Assembly (NCBI RefSeq): GCF_029946505.1
Contig: NZ_JARZHG010000003.1
Location: forward strand, 124,001 to 188,000
DNA from: Polyangium sp. y55x31
Lineage (GTDB): Bacteria > Myxococcota_A > Polyangia > Polyangiales > Polyangiaceae
Length of the DNA: 64,000 bases
Direction: 5' to 3'
Shown here: positions 46,979 through 54,645 of the stretch, one piece after another
Numbering within the stretch: the stretch's first letter is position 1
How the letters are laid out: every line of letters begins with the position of its first letter
The notes under the pieces: model-generated
What the model saw: only the letters and a program-made list of their open reading frames with translations
Databases searched by the model: none
What the model was told of the DNA's origin: nothing
Position numbers and translations under genes: made by a program

Positions 46979-47014
46979 TTGACAGCATGCTGTCAAAATG
47001 ACAGCATGCTGTCA
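46979..47014. promoter_or_regulatory. two perfect palindromic operators overlapping the MarR start
   Basis: TTGACAGCATGCTGTCAA (46979-46996) and TGACAGCATGCTGTCA (46999-47014) are perfect palindromes with centres 19 bp apart. They end exactly at ATG 47015 of the MarR-family gene, and ATG 47006 lies inside the second. This is the expected architecture for MarR autorepression. Confidence 0.7.
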
Positions 47015-47482
47015 ATGACGGCGTTGACTCCGGGCGCAACAACACTCAGCGAGCTCATCATCGAGGTGTTCCGCGTGAACGGCCTCGCGCTCGCCGCGGG
47101 CGATCACCTCAGCGGCCCGGCCGGGCTCACCAGCTCGCGCTGGCAGGTGCTCGGTGTCATCGACCACGGCCCCGAATCGGTCGCCACCGTGGCGCGCACC
47201 ATGGGGCTCACGCGGCAGACTGTACGGATCATCGCCGCGGCCCTGGAGCGCGAGGGGTTCGTCGTCTACGAGGAAAACCCGCATCACCGCACGGCCAAGC
47301 TCCTCGTGATCACGGAGGCCGGCCGGAGGGCGCTGCGTCAGGTGGAGGCGAGCCACGCAGCGTGGGCGAATCGGCTGGCGAGGGGCATCGATCGCGAGCG
47401 TTTGCGAGGGGCGCTGGAAGGCCTCCGCCTGGTCCGCGATGTGCTCGAACGGGACGCATCACGAGCGTCCAGAAAGGCGTGA
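47015..47482 (+). CDS. MarR-family transcriptional regulator
   Basis: The 155-residue protein has the MarR winged helix: LTSSRWQVLGVIDHGPESVATVARTMGLTRQTVRIIAAALEREGFV and the wing NPHHRTAKLLVITEAGRRAL. ATG 47015 is chosen because earlier in-frame starts fall in the palindromic operator. It is followed by a VOC gene three bases away, its probable target together with itself. Ligand unknown. Confidence 0.88.
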   Translation: MTALTPGATTLSELIIEVFRVNGLALAAGDHLSGPAGLTSSRWQVLGVIDHGPESVATVARTMGLTRQTVRIIAAALEREGFVVYEENPHHRTAKLLVITEAGRRALRQVEASHAAWANRLARGIDRERLRGALEGLRLVRDVLERDASRASRKA

Positions 47483-47485
47483 TCC

Positions 47486-48235
47486 ATGGTTGCACTCACG
47501 ATCCCGGTCCTTCCGTGCATTTCCTTGCCCGAGACCTTGACGTTTTACCGGACGCTCGGATTCGAGGTGACGCACGAGCAGACAAAACCGAACCTCTATG
47601 CGGCCACGTCGCGCGGCGACATCCATCTGCACTTCATGGGCGTGAAGGGCCTGAACCCCGCCGAGGCCTACAGCGCGTGCCTGGTGCTCGTTCCCGAGAT
47701 CGATGGGCTCTACCAGAGCTTTGCCGACGCCCTGCGCCGGCTTTACGGCAAGCTCCCGACCGCAGGCCAGCCACGGATCACGCGTCTGCGGAAGGGGCAG
47801 AGCCGCTTCACCGTCGTCGATGTCGCGGGTAACTCCATCATTTTCATCAAACAGGGGGCGGCCGACGATGATGACGAGAGGGCCGCGCCGCAGAGCAATT
47901 CGCGTCTTGGCAAGGCATTGCGTACGGCGGCGCGCCTGCGCGACTTCCGCAACGACGACGCTGCAGCGGCCAAGGTCCTCGACCTGGCACTCGCACAGGA
48001 AGGGCCGTCCGACCGGATCGAGCGGGCCCGCGTCCTCGCCGCCCGTCTCGAGCTGGCGATCGCCATGGATGACGAGGCGCGTGCCAGCACGCTGCGCGAG
48101 GCGCTCGCCACCCTTGCGCTCAGCGCCGAGGAGAGCGCGCAAGTGCCGGAGCTCCGCGCGGCGGAGGAGCTGGAACGGTCATTACGATCGAGCGAACCGG
48201 ATCCGCACGGCCCGGCCACGGATGCCTCGGCGTGA
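47486..48235 (+). CDS. VOC (glyoxalase/bleomycin resistance-like) protein with helical extension
   Basis: Residues ~1-125 are one VOC module (IPVLPCISLPETLTFYRTLGFEVTHEQ, IHLHFMGVKG, FTVVDVAGNSIIFIKQ) like the bleomycin-binding or dioxygenase-like group. The last ~120 residues are charged and helical, rich in Ala/Arg/Glu, which is unusual for single-module VOC proteins. It is translationally close to the MarR gene, suggesting a detoxification pair. Substrate unknown. Confidence 0.8.
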   Translation: MVALTIPVLPCISLPETLTFYRTLGFEVTHEQTKPNLYAATSRGDIHLHFMGVKGLNPAEAYSACLVLVPEIDGLYQSFADALRRLYGKLPTAGQPRITRLRKGQSRFTVVDVAGNSIIFIKQGAADDDDERAAPQSNSRLGKALRTAARLRDFRNDDAAAAKVLDLALAQEGPSDRIERARVLAARLELAIAMDDEARASTLREALATLALSAEESAQVPELRAAEELERSLRSSEPDPHGPATDASA

Positions 48236-48399
48236 ATGAGAGCGGTGTACCAATGAGTCTGGAACCCGACCGGAGGAGTCCCGAAGCGCCGGAAGGTTCG
48301 TGCGTCCCCGATCGAAAAGTGGATTGATCACTGGGCGGGAGTGGACCGACGACGCGGCGAAACAAGGGGCGCGTTCCGGACTGAGTCCGGGGGCGCTGC

Positions 48400-49395
48400 G
48401 ATGGCAGCAAGGGCCGATTCCGCCGGGACGCGAAGGTCCAGACGATGGCGGCGGCGCGCGCGGAGGAGAAGCGATACCTCCTGAACATTGCGCAGCATGG
48501 CGAGCCGTGTGCGCCGGGGTGAGGCGGAGGCGGGCGCGGTGGCGCGGTCGGGGAAGACGTTTCGGGACGTCGTGGAGGCGTATCGGGCGACGTTCATGGT
48601 GACGGAGCGCAAGGTGTCGTCGCGGTGGGGGTATGCGGCGCTGCTCGACCTGGAGCTGTCGGAGCGGGGGCTCGCGCGGGCGACGCGGAACAATGTGCAG
48701 GTGGTGATTCGGTCGGTGCTGCGATTCGCGTGGCGCGGAAGTACCTGCGCGCGATACCCGAGGGGATGCAGCGGCTCGAGGCGGTGGGGGAGAGCATTCT
48801 GGAGATTCCGTCGGACGAGGAGGTCGAGCGGATCCTTGCGGCCGCGAGCGAGCGGCATCGGGTGAGCTTCGTGTTGATGGCGTACGCGGGGCTAAGGCCG
48901 AACGAGGTGCGGGCGCTGCGGTGGCGGGATGTGCGGCTGCGGCGGGAGGGGGAGGTTGTGGGCGGGTTCGTGAGCGTGCGGGAGAGGCGGTCGCAGGGGG
49001 AGACGCATACGCCGAAGACGGGGCAGCGGGAGGTGCCGGTGGCGCCGGAGCTGGGGAGGTTGTTGGCGGGGATCGAGGGGGTGGGTGGGGCCGGGCGGGA
49101 GGGTTTGTGGCGCTGAATGAGCGGGGAGAGCGTGGGGGCAGTACGGGATTGTGCAGGCGTTTGAGAGGGTGCGGCGGAAGGTGGGGGTTGGGGGGTGGTC
49201 GGTGTATTGTATGCGGCACTATGCGATCACGATGTGGTTGAGGGTGGGGGGCCGGTGCACGTCGTGCAGAGGATGGCGGGGCATAAGCATCTCGTGACGA
49301 CGCAGCGGTATGTGCATCATCTGAAGGAGGATCTCGAAGAGGCGGGGAGGAGGCTCGCGATGCGTGGCTCCGGCTCCCAAAGCCCGTGCGTGTAG
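48400..49395 (+). pseudogene. tyrosine recombinase (phage-type integrase), decayed copy 1
   Basis: Pieces of one integrase are spread over several frames. DGSKGRFRRDA and RAEEKRYLLNIA (from 48400) begin the N-terminal part, followed by a stop. KTFRDVVEAYRATFMVTERKV and ATRNNVQVVIRSVLRFA lie in the next frame. EIPSDEEVERILAAASERHRVSFVLMAYAGLRPNEVRALRWRDV carries catalytic Arg I, MRHYAIT carries the HxxR-type region, and MAGHKHLVTTQRYVHH carries the Tyr nucleophile at the end. Compared with copy 2 it lacks ~22 residues before the ATRNN segment. Multiple frameshifts make it non-functional. Its + strand is unusually G-rich. Confidence 0.85.
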
Positions 49396-49449
49396 CACTT
49401 TAGACTACATCCCCCGCAACAGAGGTAGATGTTGTGGTCTCCAACCCTC

Positions 49450-49478
49450 TTGACAGTCGGTCCTGCCACATGTCCCAT
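49450..49478 (+). promoter_or_regulatory. candidate promoter of the AlbA_2/ATPase operon
   Basis: TTGACA at 49450-49455 and TCCCAT at 49473-49478 are separated by 17 bases, and the next gene begins at 49496 after a GAGGAG ribosome site. The -10 is weak, so this is a guess supported mainly by the perfect -35 and its position. Confidence 0.35.
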
Positions 49479-49495
49479 GCTTGAGGAGAATTCGA

Positions 49496-50950
49496 TTGGC
49501 CATCACGACAAAGAAGATCACCTCGGATGAGGCGCGGGAGATTATTGGCCGCCCCGAGCAGCACTTCTGGGACTTCAAGTCCCATCAGGTTGCACCGGCG
49601 AAGGTGCAGAAGACCGTTGTGGCATTCCTGAATGCTGACGGCGGTGAAGTCGCGATTGGCATCGAGGACCCAAAGGTTGGTACAAGCCTCAAGGATCGAT
49701 GGCGTGGTTTCGCGACGCAAGAACTCGCGAACTCGCACATTCAGTCATTGTTACAGGATATCCAGCCCACGCCTCCGCTTGAGTTTACGTTTCTCGAACT
49801 CGCGAAGAGTGAAGTTGGCGGATTTGTACTACTCGTCAAGGTACACAAGAGCGAGAACGTCCATAAGACGAGCGCAGCCGAGTGCTACGTCCGACGCAGC
49901 GCCCAGAACCTACCCTTAAAGAACGAAACAGACATTCAGAACCTGCGCCTTTCGAAGGGCCTCATCTCGTTTGAGGATCAGTCCGTTGGCGGCTATTCGG
50001 TTGCTGAACTAGAACAAGAGAAGGAATTGGTGACGTTCCTTCAACACTACTCGCCGCAAACTGGCCCAATGGACTTCCTACGCCGCGAACGCCTCGTCCG
50101 TAGCCTCGATGGACAAGCCCTGCCGACGTACGCTGCCGTCCTACTCTTCAGTGAAGTGCCGGCAACCATCCTCCCCAAGAAATGCTCGATTAAGATTACT
50201 CGCTACGCAACCAGAGCATCCGAGCCGACGCGCGAGCACCTTGGATCACAGAAAACAATCGAAGGCCCGCTGTTCATCCTAATCAACACAGCCGTCGAAG
50301 AGATCAAACGGCTTGTCGAGTCCGTGTCGGTGCTCACGCCCGACGGTATGACGAAGGCCAAATATCCTGACGAAGCGATCAAGGAAGTTCTGGTGAATGC
50401 CGTCATCCATCGGGACTACAACATCTCCGATGACACACACGTTTTCATTTTCGACAATCGCATCGAGATAAAGAGCCCCGGTCGGCTCCCGGGGCACATC
50501 ACCGTGGAGTCAATGACCAAGGAGCGCTTCGCCCGCAATCCGAAAATCGTGCGCCTTCTTAACCGATACCCGAATCCGCCAAATAAGGACATCGGCGAGG
50601 GGCTGAGGACCGCTTTTCAAAAGATGCAGGACGTGAGGCTCAAGCCTCCCATCATTCGGGTGGACGAAAGCTCTGTGACAGTAACGCTGCCCCACGAAGC
50701 GCTCGCCGCGCCAGAGGATGCTGTCATCGAGTACATGAAGACAAATCCGCATATCGACAATCGGATCGGGCGCGAATTGACTGGTATCAAGAGCGAGAAT
50801 CAAATGAAAGACGTGTTCTATCGCCTACGCGATCGTGGGCTCATCACGCTGGTGCCCGCCGGCGGGTCTTCTTATTGGCGACACTCCACTCCTGAGGAAA
50901 GCAGGAGACAGGTCGCAGCAACAAAATCGAAGAGAAAACGAAGGACCTAG
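49496..50950 (+). CDS. AlbA_2 (Schlafen-type) DNA-binding / GHKL-ATPase protein
   Basis: The 484-residue protein begins with an AlbA_2 domain (~10-140: [35 protein letters not shown]). It continues with an HATPase_c_4/RecG-like C-terminal ATPase (~270-400: [54 protein letters not shown]) and ends with a winged-helix-like segment and a basic tail. Such proteins are found in defence islands and as regulators. The start is TTG 49496, seven bases after GGAG. The gene is visibly less G+C-rich than its surroundings, a sign of transfer. A PD-(D/E)xK-like gene follows 43 bp later. Confidence 0.85.
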   Translation: MAITTKKITSDEAREIIGRPEQHFWDFKSHQVAPAKVQKTVVAFLNADGGEVAIGIEDPKVGTSLKDRWRGFATQELANSHIQSLLQDIQPTPPLEFTFLELAKSEVGGFVLLVKVHKSENVHKTSAAECYVRRSAQNLPLKNETDIQNLRLSKGLISFEDQSVGGYSVAELEQEKELVTFLQHYSPQTGPMDFLRRERLVRSLDGQALPTYAAVLLFSEVPATILPKKCSIKITRYATRASEPTREHLGSQKTIEGPLFILINTAVEEIKRLVESVSVLTPDGMTKAKYPDEAIKEVLVNAVIHRDYNISDDTHVFIFDNRIEIKSPGRLPGHITVESMTKERFARNPKIVRLLNRYPNPPNKDIGEGLRTAFQKMQDVRLKPPIIRVDESSVTVTLPHEALAAPEDAVIEYMKTNPHIDNRIGRELTGIKSENQMKDVFYRLRDRGLITLVPAGGSSYWRHSTPEESRRQVAATKSKRKRRT

Positions 50951-50993
50951 CGATAAGTTGCGCGCTCTGAACGAATAGCTGGCGGAGAATTGC

Positions 50994-52643
50994 ATGGACG
51001 TTACGATTCAGACGACTTCTCCCTTTCGTGGCTGGCCGGCTGTTGCGGAAGCTCTCGCTGCCCTCGACCCAAGGCGCGCCCTTGGCGCAATCGAGCTGAT
51101 TGTTCATACTTTGGCGACGCGTCAGGACGGGGTATTCGATGGCCAGGGCGCTGCCCCGCTTGGTCCCACCAACGTCCACGTGATCGCGAGGGAGTTGGTG
51201 GGCCTCTTGCCCGACGAGGCGCTTCCCGATCTGGACCCGTCCGCAGAACGCGTCGTCCTGCCCGTCGTGGTTGACCTCGCCCGCGAGGTGAACGGTCTTC
51301 GGAGCACCGCGCTCACCGCTCCCCAAGAAACGGAGGCCGACGCATTGCGGCTTCTGTGGCTTCACCATCTCGAGCAAAACGGTCTCGCTTGGAGCCCGAA
51401 GATCGAACTTGGGCGCGGTTGGCGAATGTTTGCCGAGATCTGGCCTCAACTGGTCGAGAGCGGTCGTGTGACTACCCCGAGCTACGCTACGGCACCATTT
51501 CTCAACTCCGCACATATGCTGCTTCTCGCGGTAGCACTGTGGCACGCACGTGGTTGCCTGCCTGACGTAAGGGAGGCATTGGGCCGGCTCGGCCTTTCCG
51601 CCAGCCATGTTTCTGCAATCCTGGAAGTCTTCACGTGCCCACTCCGCGAAGCCAGGATGCAACTCGCGCAGGCTCCGAAGTACCCGATTTCGCTCCAGAA
51701 CTTCTTCCGCAGACATTCCGTTATTCGGTCGACGGAGTGGGGGGTCTTTGCGCCGCTCCCCGACCTGCTCCTCCAGTGCTGGGACTTGCAGCGGCTCTTC
51801 GAAACTCTTGAGTGCACGCTGGTGAATGTTCCTCAGCGAGCGGCCCAGCGATACTATGGGAGCCTCGGCGTCGTTTACGAACAATACGTGCGAGATCTCT
51901 TGCATGAGATTGCAGCCGCATCGGGTGGGCTGGCTGTCGACCCCTTCCCGGTGTCGGACGACGCGGAATCGCCGGACGGGTTCCTGGTGTACGGCCCCGA
52001 TGTTCTCGCTTTTGAGGCTAAAAGCTATCGGGTTCCCGGGCGGGCGTATGAAGACGTAAGCCTTGATAGCTTTTCCTTGTGGTTCTCAAAAATCCTCGGC
52101 TCCGACGACTCTGGTAGGAAGCCGCTGGTGCAAGGACAAGACTTCTACGAAAAGTGGAAGCAGGGAGATGCCAATATCACGGCCCGGCTTGGGACGTCCG
52201 TCGCGCAGAGCATCTACGTGGTTGTTACCTATGAAGATCCGCCCGTCTTCACGAACTGGCTCATGTTCCGCCACTGGTATCTTGCGAACCACCTGGAGCC
52301 AGCTACGCAGCGCGAAATGTGGGCGCAGACCATCGTTGTGTCTGTTCGGGCACTTGAAGCGCTCGCGGGAGCCTGTCGCCTTGCACCGACCCCTCCGGGT
52401 GCTCAAGGGCTTCCAGTAAGAATGTTTCGTGACTACCTGAACTATCGCGACACGGAGCCTGATATCGTGACGTTTCCTAGCCAGATGAAGAGCAGCTTTG
52501 CAAGCTGGTTGCTTGAGACGCACCCGTGGATTCGACGATCTGAGCCGGCAATCGTGAGTGATGCCCGCAGAAGACTGTTTGAAGCGGCGCAGGCTGTTGG
52601 TGTCGGCGGTGACATCGGTGCCGCGACCGAGAGCGGCGTCTAA
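50994..52643 (+). CDS. PD-(D/E)xK nuclease-like protein, unknown family
   Basis: I cannot name this 549-residue family. The C-terminal half contains a credible restriction-nuclease core: helix Glu296 in VVYEQYVRDLL, then Asp328 in SPDGFLVYG and Glu341/Lys343 in LAFEAKSYR, i.e. E...D...ExK. The N-terminal ~280 residues are helical with no clear motif. ATG 50994 follows GGCGGAGAA. It shares strand, spacing and lower G+C with the AlbA_2/ATPase gene, and both lie between the two decayed recombinases. I infer a two-gene defence unit with this protein as the effector. The ~200 bp after it hold no gene. Confidence 0.7.
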   Translation: MDVTIQTTSPFRGWPAVAEALAALDPRRALGAIELIVHTLATRQDGVFDGQGAAPLGPTNVHVIARELVGLLPDEALPDLDPSAERVVLPVVVDLAREVNGLRSTALTAPQETEADALRLLWLHHLEQNGLAWSPKIELGRGWRMFAEIWPQLVESGRVTTPSYATAPFLNSAHMLLLAVALWHARGCLPDVREALGRLGLSASHVSAILEVFTCPLREARMQLAQAPKYPISLQNFFRRHSVIRSTEWGVFAPLPDLLLQCWDLQRLFETLECTLVNVPQRAAQRYYGSLGVVYEQYVRDLLHEIAAASGGLAVDPFPVSDDAESPDGFLVYGPDVLAFEAKSYRVPGRAYEDVSLDSFSLWFSKILGSDDSGRKPLVQGQDFYEKWKQGDANITARLGTSVAQSIYVVVTYEDPPVFTNWLMFRHWYLANHLEPATQREMWAQTIVVSVRALEALAGACRLAPTPPGAQGLPVRMFRDYLNYRDTEPDIVTFPSQMKSSFASWLLETHPWIRRSEPAIVSDARRRLFEAAQAVGVGGDIGAATESGV

Positions 52644-52845
52644 CAAGGGTCTGGGGCACGACGGGGCAAACCCAAGCCGTTCGGCGGGCCGGCATGCGAT
52701 GGTGTACAGTTGACACTAACCGAGGTCAAGCGTGAACATGGAGGGCAGCACCCGAGCATGACTGCCTGCAAACATGGTGGTCTCGTGCTACAGGCCCGGC
52801 CATCGCACCTCTGGCCTGAGATGACCTGGGAAAGGCTCCCAAGTC

Positions 52846-53640
52846 ATGGCAGTCCGACGAACGACCCGACGGGGCATCCCCGTTCTGTTCATTAACATCC
52901 GCTACCGCCTCCCCGATGGCACCCGCCATCGATTCCGGAAAGACGCGCTATCCCCGACAGTCCCCGGCTGTCGCGCCGAGGAGAAGCGCTACCTCCTGAA
53001 CATCGCCCGCTTCGGCACCCCGTACGCGCCGACGGACGACCCGCCGTCGGCAGCATCCGCCGCCGCCGCCGGCACCTCCCCACCCGGATCCCCCACCGAT
53101 CCCGCATCCCCACCCGGACCCCCGACGAAAACCTTTGCCGAAGTCGTCACCGAATTCCGCAGCACGTACATGCTGACGGACCTGAAAGTCACGACCCGCC
53201 GCGGGTACACGTCGGTCCTCGAGACACGCTGCTCCCGCGCTTCGCCAATCGATCCCTCGACAAGGTCGACGGCAACGCGGCCGCGGAGCTCGACCTCGAG
53301 CTGTCGAAGCAAGTTCGCGCAAACGACCCGCAACAACATCCATGTCGCTCTCCGCTCCGTTCTTCGCTTCGCCGTCGAGCGCGGTTACCTCGCCGATCCG
53401 CCCAACGGCCTGCCGCGCCTCGAGCAAATCGGCCAGGGTATCCTGGAGATCCCCACCGACGACGAGGTCCACGCAATCCCCGCCGCCGCGCGCGACAGCC
53501 ACCGCTCGCGCTTCGCCCTCATGGCCTACGCCGGCCTTCGCCCCAACGAAGTCCGCGCGCTTCGCCGCCGCGACATGCTCCTCCGCTGGTCCGGCAAGCA
53601 GCCACACGGAGGGCGTGCTGGGCGGACAGGCGAAAGGTGA
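52846..53640 (+). pseudogene. tyrosine recombinase, decayed and truncated copy 2
   Basis: The start is well preserved: MAVRRTTRRGIPVLFINIRYRL, then RFRKDAL, RAEEKRYLLNIARFG and, after a Pro/Ala-rich insert, KTFAEVVTEFRSTYMLTDLKV. From ~53224 to ~53320 the coding sense moves to another frame (LLPRFANRSLDKVDGNAA, AELDLELSKQVRA) and returns for TTRNNIHVALRSVLRFAVERG and FALMAYAGLRPNEVRALRRRD with Arg I. It ends soon after and lacks the H-R-Y catalytic part. It is homologous to copy 1 but strongly C-rich where that is G-rich, so the two are old paralogues. Confidence 0.83.
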
Positions 53641-53649
53641 TCGCGATCA
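53638..53649. promoter_or_regulatory. palindrome TGATCGCGATCA upstream of the viperin gene
   Basis: The 12-bp perfect palindrome TGATCGCGATCA, with GCC following, occurs here about 115-125 bp upstream of the viperin start. The same 15-base string TGATCGCGATCAGCC recurs at 57911 upstream of a kinase gene. A shared regulator is possible but unproven. Confidence 0.35.
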
Positions 53650-53762
53650 GCCAACAGGCACCGCCGCCTTGATCGCGACAGCCACCGGCGATGCACGGCC
53701 AGCGAAAATCTCGCGATTCTTGCACGAGCCGCGTCGGCACGCCTCTCGCTTTCCGGACGCGC

Positions 53763-54626
53763 ATGCCCCGCCCCATGCCCCCTTCCGTCAACTTCCATCT
53801 GTGGAAGCCATGCAACATGCGCTGCCACCATTGTTTTGCGACCTTCGATGACGTGGCGGAGACCGTGCTCCCCAGGGGCCATCTGCCGCGCGTCGAGTGC
53901 ATTCGCGTCGTGGAGCTCCTCGCGCAATGTTTCCGCAAGATCACCTTCGCTGGAGGCGAGCCGACCCTCTGCCCCTGGCTGCCGGAACTGATCTGCGCCG
54001 CGAAGGCGCGCGGAGCCGTCACCATGCTCGTCACGAATGGTACCCGCCTCGGCGCCGACGACCTCGCGCGTTTCGAGGGTCAGCTCGATTGGATCACGCT
54101 CAGCATCGACAGCGCCGCCGAGAGCACACATGTCGCGCTCGGGCGCGCGGTGCGCGGCAAGGCCATTCCTGCTGCCCGGTACATCGACGCGGCCGACCGC
54201 GCTCGTGCCATGGGAATGCGGATCAAGGTGAACACCGTGGTCACCTCGATCAACGCCGGTGAGGACATGTTCGAGATGATCCTCGCCCTCCGCCCCGAGC
54301 GATGGAAGATCCTGCGTGTCCTGCCGATCGAGGGGCAGAACTCAGGCCGCGTCGAGCCGCTCCTCTGCGCCTCGGACGCCTTTCGTGCCTTCATCGACAA
54401 GCATCGTCGACTCGAGGCGCACGGTATCACCATCGTACCCGAGGACCACGAGGACATCCTCGGCAGCTACGCGATGGTCGATCCGGCTGGCCGCTTCTTC
54501 GATGACGTGGACAGCGTTCATCATTACGGCCGACCTATCCTGGAGGTCGGCGTGGAGGCCGCATGGGAGAGTGTTCGTTTTTCGCTCGCCCGGTTTCACG
54601 GGCGCGGGGGAGACTACGCCTTCTGA
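53763..54626 (+). CDS. prokaryotic viperin (radical-SAM nucleotide dehydratase)
   Basis: Viperins convert CTP, UTP or GTP into 3'-deoxy-3',4'-didehydro chain-terminating nucleotides and protect bacteria from phages. The 287 residues align with viperin throughout: PSVNFHLWKPCNMRCHHC (cluster Cys17/21/24), FAGGEP, SIDSAAESTHVALGR, KVNTVVTSINAGEDM, RWKILRVLPIEGQNSG, GSYAMVDPAGRFF, ILEVGVEAAW and the C-terminal RGGDYAF. The last blocks separate viperin from MoaA/NirJ-type enzymes. ATG 53763 fits the family N-terminus; ATG 53691 and 53775 are alternatives, none with a strong ribosome site. No nucleotide kinase is adjacent, unlike some viperin loci. Confidence 0.9.
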   Translation: MPRPMPPSVNFHLWKPCNMRCHHCFATFDDVAETVLPRGHLPRVECIRVVELLAQCFRKITFAGGEPTLCPWLPELICAAKARGAVTMLVTNGTRLGADDLARFEGQLDWITLSIDSAAESTHVALGRAVRGKAIPAARYIDAADRARAMGMRIKVNTVVTSINAGEDMFEMILALRPERWKILRVLPIEGQNSGRVEPLLCASDAFRAFIDKHRRLEAHGITIVPEDHEDILGSYAMVDPAGRFFDDVDSVHHYGRPILEVGVEAAWESVRFSLARFHGRGGDYAF

Positions 54627-54645
54627 AGGACAGCCTCCGCCGGGC

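Noticed and set aside
52644-52845. TTGACA at 52710 as promoter of the second recombinase
   Set aside because: The matching -10 is poor and the downstream gene is a pseudogene; not listed as a feature.
53691-54626. Viperin gene read as a MoaA or NirJ-type radical SAM enzyme
   Set aside because: Those families share only the N-terminal Cys motif and GGEP; the RWK...IEGxN and C-terminal RGGxY blocks match viperin, and no C-terminal SPASM or MoaA cluster cysteines are present.
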